Positions 8,282 through 14,235 of a stretch of 14,284 bases of DNA are shown piece by piece. Positions within the stretch are counted from its first letter, which is position 1, and each line of letters starts with the position of its first letter. Below the pieces are notes generated by a model, which saw only the letters and a list, made by a program, of their open reading frames with translations, searched no databases and had not been told where the DNA came from. The stretch lies in assembly GCA_947367415.1 (NCBI GenBank), contig CANBEE010000040.1, positions 1 through 14,284 of the forward strand, in the 5' to 3' direction. The translations under genes were made by a program, and so were the position numbers. Source of the DNA: an uncultured Bacteroidales bacterium. Lineage in GTDB: Bacteria > Bacteroidota > Bacteroidia > Bacteroidales > Bacteroidaceae.

Positions 8282-9505
8282 ATGAACGAACAGACACGAC
8301 ATATCGCTATTGATGAGTTTGACTATCCGTTGCCCGATGAACGCATAGCCAAATTTCCGCTTGCCGAGCGCGATAGCTCCAAGTTGCTGCTCTATCGGGG
8401 CGGCGAGGTGAGCGAAGACACCTTTTCTTCGCTTCCCGAGCATCTGCCTTCGGGAGCACTCATGGTGTTCAACAATACCCGAGTGATACAGGCCCGCCTG
8501 CATTTCCGCAAGGAGACGGGAGCGCTCATCGAGGTCTTCTGTCTTGAGCCATTGGTGCCGAACGAGTATGTGCAGATGTTTGCACAAACCAAGCAGTGTA
8601 GCTGGCTTTGCCTGGTGGGTAACCTCAAAAAATGGAAGGAAGGCGTGCTGAGCCGTGAAATCAAGGTGCGCGACCGCGCTCTGACACTCACTGCCACGCG
8701 TGGTGAGGCCGTGGGCACGGGACACCGCATCACCTTTGCTTGGGACGATGCCACGGTGACTTTTGCCGAGGTGCTCGAAGCCGTGGGCGAACTCCCCATA
8801 CCTCCCTATCTGAACAGAAAGACCGAGGAGAGCGACAAGCAGACCTATCAGACGGTATACTCGAAGATAAAGGGGTCGGTGGCGGCACCTACCGCAGGGC
8901 TCCACTTTACCGAGCGGGTACTACAAACTATCGATGCCAAGGGGATAGAGCGCGATGAGGTGACGCTGCACGTAGGTGCAGGTACCTTCAAGCCCGTGAA
9001 GAGTGCCGAGATAGGCGACCACGAGATGCACTCGGAATACATCGTGGTGGAGCGCAGCACGATTGAGAAACTTATTGCACACCATGGCGAGGCCATTGCC
9101 GTGGGCACTACCTCGGTGCGCACACTCGAGAGCCTATATTATATAGGAGTACTCATTAGCCGCTGCCCCGATGCCTCGGAGGAGCAGCTACGCGTGACCC
9201 AGTGGATGCCCTATGAAGAGGAAAACAATCGCCTCACCACCTTGGAGGCCTTGCATCATATCCTCGACTATCTCGACCGCCACGAGTTGCGTGCCCTGCA
9301 CACCAATACGCAGATTATGATTGCGCCGGGCTACACGTTCCATATCGTGCGGCGTATCGTCACCAACTTCCATCAGCCCAAGAGCACACTGCTACTGCTC
9401 GTGTCGGCCTTTGTGAAGGGTGATTGGCGCAAGATCTATGAGTATGCCCTTGCTCATGACTTCCGCTTCTTGAGCTATGGTGACAGTTCGCTACTCGTCC
9501 CCTAA
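8282..9505 (+). CDS. queA: S-adenosylmethionine:tRNA ribosyltransferase-isomerase QueA
   Basis: QueA transfers and isomerises the ribosyl part of S-adenosylmethionine onto preQ1 at position 34 of tRNAs with GUN anticodons, giving epoxyqueuosine, the penultimate step of queuosine synthesis in the cytoplasm. The 407-residue product is full length for Bacteroidota QueA. Recognisable blocks: FDYPLPDERIAKFPLAERD near the N-terminus, the signature G198-SVAAPTAGLHF-F209, HEMHSEYI, V274-GTTSVRT-T281, N362-FHQPKST-T369 and the C-terminal YGDSSLL. The family usually begins a few residues before the D-YPLP-ERIAKFP block, which supports the ATG at 8282. No other queuosine gene is present. A Nudix hydrolase follows after 46 bp on the same strand, separated by a palindrome. 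Confidence 0.97.
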   Translation: MNEQTRHIAIDEFDYPLPDERIAKFPLAERDSSKLLLYRGGEVSEDTFSSLPEHLPSGALMVFNNTRVIQARLHFRKETGALIEVFCLEPLVPNEYVQMFAQTKQCSWLCLVGNLKKWKEGVLSREIKVRDRALTLTATRGEAVGTGHRITFAWDDATVTFAEVLEAVGELPIPPYLNRKTEESDKQTYQTVYSKIKGSVAAPTAGLHFTERVLQTIDAKGIERDEVTLHVGAGTFKPVKSAEIGDHEMHSEYIVVERSTIEKLIAHHGEAIAVGTTSVRTLESLYYIGVLISRCPDASEEQLRVTQWMPYEEENNRLTTLEALHHILDYLDRHELRALHTNTQIMIAPGYTFHIVRRIVTNFHQPKSTLLLLVSAFVKGDWRKIYEYALAHDFRFLSYGDSSLLVP

Positions 9506-9515
9506 TTTATAGTAA

Positions 9516-9534
9516 GAGCAGACGCCGTCTGCTC
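9516..9534. repeat. 19-bp palindrome between queA and the Nudix gene
   Basis: GAGCAGACGCCGTCTGCTC is a 9+1+9 inverted repeat, perfect apart from the central base. As RNA it can fold into an 8-bp stem with a 3-nt loop. No T run follows (the next bases are AAAGAG), so it is not a standard intrinsic terminator. It could be a pause or processing hairpin, a protein site, or a short repetitive palindrome. Confidence 0.6.
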
Positions 9535-9551
9535 AAAGAGAACAACAAACT

Positions 9552-10049
9552 ATGCAAGACAACAACCAAGAACTCTTCCCCCTCGTCGACGAGGAAGGCC
9601 GTGTAATCGGCAAGGCCACCCGAGGCGAGTGCCACGACGGAAGCAAGCGATTGCACCCCGTGGTGCATCTCCACGTGTTTGACGCGGAGGGGCGTCTCTA
9701 TCTCCAGCAACGCCCCCTATGGAAGGATATCCAGCCTGGCAAGTGGGACACGGCCGTAGGCGGCCACGTGGACTTTGGCGAGGAAATCTGTGAAGCGCTG
9801 CGCCGCGAAGTGCGCGAAGAGTTGGGTATCGAGGACTTCACACCCGAGTTTCTGCTTCGCTACGTCTTTGAATCGGAGCGTGAAAAGGAGTTGATACACG
9901 TATATAAAACGGTATATGAAGGTGCGATTCGCCCCAGTGCAGAGCTCGACGGCGGACGCTTCTGGACACTCGGCGAGATACGGGATGCGATGGGCAAAGG
10001 CGTGCTCACACCCAATTTTGAACAGGAATTTTTGAGAATAATGGATTGA
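9552..10049 (+). CDS. Nudix hydrolase
   Basis: The 165-residue product contains a perfect Nudix box GX5EX7REVXEEXGI: G71, E77, R85, E86, E89, E90, G92, I93; these Glu residues bind the divalent metal that cleaves X-linked nucleoside diphosphates. The N-terminal block LFPLVDEEGRVIGKATRGEC and the HPVVHLHVFDAEGRLYLQQR strand resemble the YfcD / isopentenyl-diphosphate-isomerase-like branch of the superfamily. The catalytic residues that would prove true IPP isomerase activity cannot be confirmed, so the substrate is left open. The length fits single-domain members. The ATG at 9552 is the first Met and lies 46 bp after queA, so co-transcription through the palindrome at 9516-9534 is possible. 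The gene ends nine bases before a palindromic repeat element. Confidence 0.92.
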   Translation: MQDNNQELFPLVDEEGRVIGKATRGECHDGSKRLHPVVHLHVFDAEGRLYLQQRPLWKDIQPGKWDTAVGGHVDFGEEICEALRREVREELGIEDFTPEFLLRYVFESEREKELIHVYKTVYEGAIRPSAELDGGRFWTLGEIRDAMGKGVLTPNFEQEFLRIMD

Positions 10050-10057
10050 TAATATTG

Positions 10058-10195
10058 TTACCCCCTCCGCCCTTCGGGCTCGTCCCCCTTAAAGAGGGAC
10101 AGTGCAGAGCCACGGAATACAGAACTAACTAAAGAGAACTGTCGCCCGTTAAGGGGGACGAGCGGAGAAACGAAGAGACGAAGCGGAGGGGGTAA
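10058..10195. repeat. MITE-like element with nested inverted repeats
   Basis: Three nested perfect arm pairs: TTACCCCCTCCGC (10058-10070) with GCGGAGGGGGTAA (10183-10195), 13 bp; GCTCGTCCCCCTTAA (10078-10092) with TTAAGGGGGACGAGC (10149-10163), 15 bp; GACAGT (10098-10103) with ACTGTC (10138-10143), 6 bp. The spacers on the two sides of the inner pairs are equal (5 nt). The left arm also holds a small GCCCTTCGGGC hairpin. No open reading frame is present, so it is a non-autonomous element or dispersed palindrome filling the gap between the Nudix gene and the VirE-like relict. Confidence 0.8.
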
Positions 10196-10243
10196 TTCCA
10201 TAGAAGAACAAATATAATGTATAACTTAATATGCCTATTTATT

Positions 10244-11307
10244 ATGAATGTAAAAGATCTATTTCAAAAAGCAATCGAGTGGCTGCGAAGAAGAGTAACA
10301 GCGCTCAAGAACACGCAAGGCGTGTACGTTGACGTTAACGTTAACGATAACTTGGTAAAGATTAAGGGTGAGAGGTTAGAAGGGAGCGAAGTTCGAACTT
10401 CGAAGGTCGAAAGACGCCATCATAACGATGACGATAAATCTTTCAACTCTCATCTTTCAACTTTCAACTCAAAACTGACCATTCCCGAGATTGAGTCCCT
10501 GCTCCGCGAAAAGTACGAGCTGCGCTACAATGTGCTCACCGAGCAGTCCGAGTACCGCATGAAGGGCAGCGATGCATCGTTCGCTGCCGTCACCCAGCGC
10601 GTCTACAAGACCTGGATGGCCGACCTCCAGGCCGACGGGCACAACGTGTGGTGGGCCGAGGGCGTACACATTGCTGCCGAGTCCATGCACATCGCACCCT
10701 ACCATCCCGTGACGCACTACTTCGGCACGCTCCCCGAGTGGGATGGCACCGACCGCTTGCATCCCCTGATGCAGCGCCTCACTTCGGACGAAACGATGGT
10801 GGGCTACCTCTGCCGCTGGATGCTTGCTCTGGTGATGCAGGCACAGGGCAGAGACGATGCCCTCTATGCCAACAGCGTGGCACCCATCCTCGTGAGCGAG
10901 CAGCAGGGCATGCACAAGAGCACCTTCTGCCGACTGCTGCTGCCACCCGAGCTGCGTATGTTCTACACCGACAACTTCGACCTCTCGGCCGAGAGCCAGT
11001 GTGAGCGCAAGCTCGTCGATTGCCTCCTCATCAACCTCGACGAGTATGACCGCTACTCGGCCCGCAAGCAGAGCACGCTGAAGAACCTCATGCAGATGCC
11101 CACGCTCCGCATGCGCAAGGCATAAGCCAAGCAGAGCACCACGCTGCCGCGCATAGCCTCGTTCATCGGCACCAGCAACAGCCACGCCTGATGGAGCGGG
11201 TCAGCGCATACCGCTTCGGCAGCATCCTCCGTGCCATGGGCGTCACTCGCCACCAGCACCACGACCACAGGGTGTATGCGGTGATACCGCTGAATAGACA
11301 TATTTAA
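10244..11307 (+). pseudogene. VirE/VapE-family P-loop protein, decayed (nonsense codon, internal deletion, frame change)
   Basis: The open part (10244-11125, about 293 residues from MNVKDLF; an upstream in-frame ATG is at 10217) contains YFGTLPEWDGTDRL, a P-loop-like SEQQGMHKSTF and a Walker-B-like CLLINLDEYD, the core of virulence-associated protein E-type primase/helicase-like proteins that are common in Bacteroidota mobile DNA. A TAA at 11123 cuts the frame inside the usual ...RKAY-KRS... segment; the same frame continues past it with AKQSTTLPRIASFIGTSN, the conserved block after that position, until a TGA at 11189. From about 11179, in another frame, a C-terminal-like piece follows (AYRFGSILRAMGVTR ... 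VYAVIPL, ending at 11307). The stretch normally lying between GTSN and this end is missing. The N-terminal part holds repeat-derived sequence rather than a VirE N-terminal domain. It is much more GC-rich than the genes downstream. Confidence 0.8.
10328..10437 (+). repeat. Repeat-derived segment inside the VirE-like relict
   Basis: This stretch, translated in the relict, contains GTTAACGTTAACGATAAC (10334-10351), a palindromic GTTCGAACTTCGAAGGTCGAA run (10391-10411) and TAACGATGACGATAA (10423-10437). It is followed by CTTTCAACTTTCAACTC-type reiterations (to about 10470). The first and third pieces recur in inverted orientation at 11331-11346 (16 bp) and 11344-11358 (15 bp), downstream of the relict. 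Confidence 0.7.
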
Positions 11308-11330
11308 GGCCCTTAATAATAGGAATAGAT

Positions 11331-11360
11331 GTTATCGTTAACGTTATCGTCATCGTTAAT
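11331..11360. repeat. GTTATCG-type repeat, inverted copy
   Basis: GTTATCGTTAACGTTA (11331-11346) is the exact reverse complement of 10336-10351, and TTATCGTCATCGTTA (11344-11358) that of 10423-10437. A further related copy, with GTTATCGTCAGC followed by GTTATCGTCATCG, lies at 11478-11502. The set therefore brackets the VirE-like relict. Confidence 0.75.
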
Positions 11361-11430
11361 CTACCGAAGTGTCGCCATCAACATGCTTTAACACTTTGCG
11401 TTAGCATGCGTCGGCGACACTTCGGCAGAT
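11359..11430. repeat. 72-bp hairpin-forming palindromic repeat
   Basis: Outer arms CCGAAGTGTCGCC (11364-11376) and GGCGACACTTCGG (11413-11425) are perfect 13-bp inverted repeats. They extend by ATCT (11359-11362) and AGAT (11427-11430) after one mismatch. The interior folds again: CATGCT then AAC on the left against GTT then AGCATG on the right. It has no T run and no reading frame, so it resembles a REP/MITE-type element rather than a terminator. Confidence 0.8.
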
Positions 11431-11477
11431 AGTATCGTGAATACTGCTTGTCAATGCCTATAGTGGTAATCTTAAGG

Positions 11478-11502
11478 GTTATCGTCAGCGTTATCGTCAT
11501 CG
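11478..11502. repeat. Third GTTATCG-type repeat copy
   Basis: Two near-identical units in tandem, GTTATCGTCAGC and GTTATCGTCATCG, the second matching the 11343-11355 copy. It lies between the hairpin repeat and the promoter at 11605-11639. Confidence 0.6.
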
Positions 11503-11564
11503 TGCAGCCTGTGGCTGTTTATTTTAACCCATACCCCTTCTGCCTAAATCGCAGCTTTGTTGTA

Positions 11565-11584
11565 TTGCAATATTTGCATTGCAA
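11565..11584. promoter_or_regulatory. Perfect 7-bp inverted repeat upstream of a promoter (possible operator)
   Basis: TTGCAAT (11565-11571) and ATTGCAA (11578-11584) are separated by six bases. The pair lies about 21-40 bases upstream of the -33 region of the next promoter, a position that suits a regulator site. The surrounding DNA is AT-rich, so chance is a real alternative. Confidence 0.3.
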
Positions 11585-11604
11585 AATGAAAAATAATTGA
11601 AGAA

Positions 11605-11639
11605 TTGTTGCATATTGTAAAATAAAGTCGTTACATTTG
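11605..11639 (+). promoter_or_regulatory. Bacteroidota-type promoter of the candidate RNA
   Basis: TACATTTG (11632-11639) is an exact TAnnTTTG -7 box. TTGTTG (11605-11610) stands 21 bases upstream as the -33 element. Transcription should begin near 11643. No coding sequence starts for more than 400 bases; a structured region follows instead. Confidence 0.7.
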
Positions 11640-11642
11640 CGA

Positions 11643-11994
11643 CCGAGAACCCACGCTGGAGTCTCGCTTTAGGGCGAGAAGGTAGGGGTGGGATTTCTTT
11701 GACATAAGAAAAGGCGTTTACTTAGCGCTTTGTGCTTGACTGTTTGGAACTTCGCAACTTTCAATTATCCGTCAAAAACAAAGCAACGGTAGATCTCTGC
11801 GGGATATGTATATACAGTATAGCATATCAACTGCGAGGATTCCTCGAAGGCTTTCAGTGTCTTCGTGTCTTCGTTGGCTATATTCTACATATCAGCGTGG
11901 GCTTCTGCGTTGCTCGTTTCGACGGATAGGGCAATGCGAAGGCCTCAAAGAGTGGGACGAGTGACAGGTACAGATTCCCACGTTTTTTCTTTTT
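11643..11994 (+). ncRNA. Candidate structured non-coding RNA, about 350 nt, family not recognised
   Basis: The region begins just after a strong promoter and ends in an intrinsic terminator. Helices visible in order: CCCAC 11650-11654 with GTGGG 11688-11692, enclosing a perfect TCTCGC/GCGAGA hairpin (11662-11667, 11674-11679); GCTTTGT and TTGAC (11727-11733, 11736-11740) with GTCAA and ACAAAGC (11771-11775, 11778-11784), joined by a 2x2 internal loop; GATATG 11803-11808 with CATATC 11823-11828; a CGAGG/CCTCG hairpin (11834-11846); GGCTTC-t-GCGTTGC (11900-11913) with GCAATGC-GAAGGCC (11931-11944), one G-U pair and one bulge. It lacks the hallmarks I would expect of tmRNA, RNase P RNA or SRP RNA. 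It could be a free-standing RNA or a terminated leader of the sigma-like operon that starts 66 bases later. A 65-codon open frame at 11732-11929 is probably incidental. Confidence 0.55.
11952..11994 (+). terminator. Intrinsic terminator of the candidate RNA
   Basis: GTGGGA (11952-11957) pairs with TCCCAC (11976-11981) around an 18-nt loop, followed directly by GTTTTTTCTTTTT (11982-11994). The form is a good intrinsic terminator, though the loop is large. Confidence 0.7.
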
Positions 11995-12060
11995 GAATAT
12001 ACAACCACTCGTTCGGGGAGTCTACGAGAAAAGTGCAGTCCGTACTGCCGACCATGAAAT

Positions 12061-13143
12061 ATGCTTGTAGATGAACAAACATATCGTATGACAAAGGAAC
12101 GCAGCCTTTCTTTTGAGGAGATTAATGAGCGTGACAGGCTGCATATTGAGAAGATATGCAACGATGATATGTATGCCTATAACTTCTTTTATAAGAAGTG
12201 TGAACCTTTGTTCAAGAAAATCCTATGGACGATATATGGTAATGATGCAGATTATGATGAACTGGTGAATGATTTGTATTTGTATTTAAAGAAACCGAAT
12301 GCTGATGGTGAGTTTTGGCATAATCTGCAGACATTTGATTATCGCACGAGTCTTTTTGATTGGATAAAGACTGTCGCAGTGCGCCGTTTCTACACACCTA
12401 ATGGCGAAGTGTTTGAAATCCCTGAGATATTAAAGGAAACTTCCCTGTTGGAAAATATGATTTGCGATATGGGCGTTGCCACATACCGCAAATACATGTG
12501 GAATATGTATATCAAGAACAAATCGGACGATGAGATATGTGTCTTGCTCGGAGTGAAAAGTCAAGAGCTGAAAAAGATTGCTCGCAGTGCCATTAAATCC
12601 TTCAAAGGTGTGGTCGCCAATAACTATCCTGAGTATTCTGATTTGTTCTCTACGAATAAAAGCAAAGTATTGCAAACGGAACGGATTACTACTGATAACA
12701 TCTCTAATATAGAGGCTTCTAACGAAGAACAGACATTGAATGTCAGATTGGACGTAAACAAGCAAATCTCGTTGATGCCCAATGAAAGGTATCGGTATGT
12801 CATGTATGCGTACTATATTGAGGGTAAATCCCTTGAGGAACTGGCGAAAGAGCTCCAGACATCAGTAGATAATATCTACAACATCAAAAAGCGTAGTATG
12901 GAACAGTTTGAAGATGTTTATCTCTTTTCTGAAGAAATGGACGATATGCATATCTATATTGCGAGAATTTCGAATGATGGTTTTAGGCAGATTATCCGCT
13001 CTATATTCGTACAAAAGAAAAGTTACGATGAGATTTCTGCTGAGATGGGGCTTACTGAATCGCAGTTCAAGAAAGAGAAAAAGGCAGCCATCAAGGAACT
13101 GAAATGTGTAATTTTTAACAAGAATAATAAGAAGAAATCATGA
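12061..13143 (+). CDS. Sigma-70-like protein with one region-2-like and three region-4-like modules
   Basis: Residues about 28-112 look like sigma region 2: CEPLFKKILWTIYGNDADYD, ELVNDLYLYLKK and TSLFDWIKTVAVRRF follow the pattern of core-polymerase-binding and -10-recognising helices in ECF-type sigma factors. Three separate helix-turn-helix segments of region-4 type follow: 150-183 (KSDDEICVLLGVKSQELKKI), 250-283 (KSLEELAKELQTSVDNIYNI) and 318-347 (KSYDEISAEMGLTESQFKKE). ECF sigma factors normally have one region 4 and about 200 residues, so this 360-residue layout is unusual. It may be an alternative sigma factor or a DNA/RNA-binding relative. The ATG at 12061 is used here; an internal ATG at 12088 would also keep every module. 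No Bacteroidota -7 box is clear between the terminator and the start. The stop overlaps the next gene by ATGA. Confidence 0.8.
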   Translation: MLVDEQTYRMTKERSLSFEEINERDRLHIEKICNDDMYAYNFFYKKCEPLFKKILWTIYGNDADYDELVNDLYLYLKKPNADGEFWHNLQTFDYRTSLFDWIKTVAVRRFYTPNGEVFEIPEILKETSLLENMICDMGVATYRKYMWNMYIKNKSDDEICVLLGVKSQELKKIARSAIKSFKGVVANNYPEYSDLFSTNKSKVLQTERITTDNISNIEASNEEQTLNVRLDVNKQISLMPNERYRYVMYAYYIEGKSLEELAKELQTSVDNIYNIKKRSMEQFEDVYLFSEEMDDMHIYIARISNDGFRQIIRSIFVQKKSYDEISAEMGLTESQFKKEKKAAIKELKCVIFNKNNKKKS

Positions 13144-13370
13144 TGGATATATCTGATAATATGTTGTCTGCTTTTATGTGTGGTGTATCTACGCCCAACG
13201 AGGATTTGCAGATATTGAATGAAATGATGAGTAACGAAGAGTTCTCAGATATGATGGATGTATTCCATGAGGTGAATGACATTGACAACTTGGAAGAGAT
13301 GAAGGCCGAGTTCAATGAAGATGTTGATTGTATGAAGGACTTTAAGGATTATAATATAAACGTAAAATAG
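13140..13370 (+). CDS. Small, very acidic protein coupled to the sigma-like gene
   Basis: The 76-residue product has about 20 Asp/Glu against 4 Lys and no Arg, and about ten Met. It is probably helical (EDLQILNEMMSNEEFSDMMD, NLEEMKAEF) and has no signal peptide or membrane segment. I do not recognise the family. The start ATGATG overlaps the TGA of the sigma-like gene (ATG at 13140 or 13143), which indicates translational coupling and a matched dose of the two products. Such a small acidic partner next to a sigma-like protein could be an anti-sigma or nucleic-acid-mimic partner, but that is inference from position and charge only. Confidence 0.75.
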   Translation: MMDISDNMLSAFMCGVSTPNEDLQILNEMMSNEEFSDMMDVFHEVNDIDNLEEMKAEFNEDVDCMKDFKDYNINVK

Positions 13371-13378
13371 TATTTATT

Positions 13379-14235
13379 ATGGAAAAAGTAAGTTTAAGCA
13401 GTATTTTCAAGCAGTCTGAAGAGGTACTTAAATCTCAGTTGAGAGAAATGCGTTTGCCACGTGATTATAAGGAAATACAGCGCGTAATAGGCGAGCATAT
13501 ATCTGACTTGTTGTCAGGAAGTAATGAATTTAGAATGAGTTTGAATGCATCAGATGCTGAACTATTGAACTATATTCTTGGAGTTTCTTTGTCTTTTCAA
13601 AAGTTGTCGCTATCCGATGAAATAGATTTTAAGAACTTGTCCTCAAAAACTGAGTATAATGTGGAAGGTGCTGATAATGAAAATAAATCGGATGTTTGGG
13701 AAAACACTTTAACTTTGCTCCCTACAATTATTTCGGCCTTTTTTAGTCCTTGGTTGTCACTTGCAGTCGGAGGAGCTACAGTAGCTTATAAGAGTAGAAA
13801 AGTGGAACGTGAAAAGGTTGATTCTTCCATACAACTGCTGAACGTGGATGTATCCCAAAGAATAACAGAACCAATGCTTTCTGATATAACCAACACGATT
13901 GACAATACTTGTAAAAAGATAGATGCGATTATTACCAAAATAAAGCGTGATCGTGCGGATTTGGTGGAGAAATACAGATACGAGTCAGACAACAAGACAT
14001 TGGAAAGCATGTATCCTCAGATTTTAACGGGTATTCAATATTTGTATATGGAAAATCTTAAAAATGAGAAAGTGGCATCAATGATGACTCTTTCAGAAGA
14101 ATCACGTCGTATGCAGGATATGATGAAAATGTATGCTATGAATGGTATGGGAATGGGTGGATTTGGTGACGAAGGAACCACGCTTGTATTAAATGCAAAT
14201 CATCCACTTGTACAGTATGTTTTAGAGAATAAAGA
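13379..14235 (+). CDS. Unknown protein with a hydrophobic glycine-rich segment; 3' end probably chimeric with htpG
   Basis: The ATG lies 8 bp after the acidic gene's stop, so this is the third gene of the operon; the frame stays open to the adapter at 14236, giving 285 codons. Residues 1-105 are polar and helical. Residues about 110-137 form a hydrophobic segment (LTLLPTIISAFFSPWLSLAV then GGATVAY), which could insert in a membrane. Residues about 140-226 are charged and helical, coiled-coil-like. I recognise no family for residues 1-226. From about residue 228 (near 14060) the sequence changes character: KVASMMTLSEESRRMQDMM and TTLVLNANHPLVQYVLE match the C-terminal domain of HtpG, where E. 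coli has the corresponding TPAIVSTDADEMSTQM and FELNPDHVLV. A natural fusion is possible, but a chimeric terminal read is more likely. If so, the true C-terminus is not in this window. Confidence 0.65.

Noticed and set aside
8252..8905. A 217-codon open frame on the - strand over queA
   Set aside because: queA is unmistakable on the + strand; the antisense product has no recognisable motif.
10469..11185. A 238-codon open frame on the - strand opposite the VirE-like relict
   Set aside because: Long antisense frames are expected in GC-rich coding DNA; the + strand carries the recognisable P-loop family motifs, while this product shows none.
10328..11502. CRISPR array
   Set aside because: The repeated units are short, partly overlapping and in both orientations, without regular spacing or unique spacers.
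11732..11929. A 65-codon open frame inside the candidate RNA
   Set aside because: It has no ribosome-binding context, lies across several strong helices and has no recognisable sequence; it is treated as incidental, although a leader peptide cannot be excluded.
11643..11994. Identification of the structured region as tmRNA, RNase P RNA, SRP RNA or 6S RNA
   Set aside because: The characteristic core sequences of tmRNA, RNase P and SRP RNA are not visible, and the length does not fit 6S RNA.
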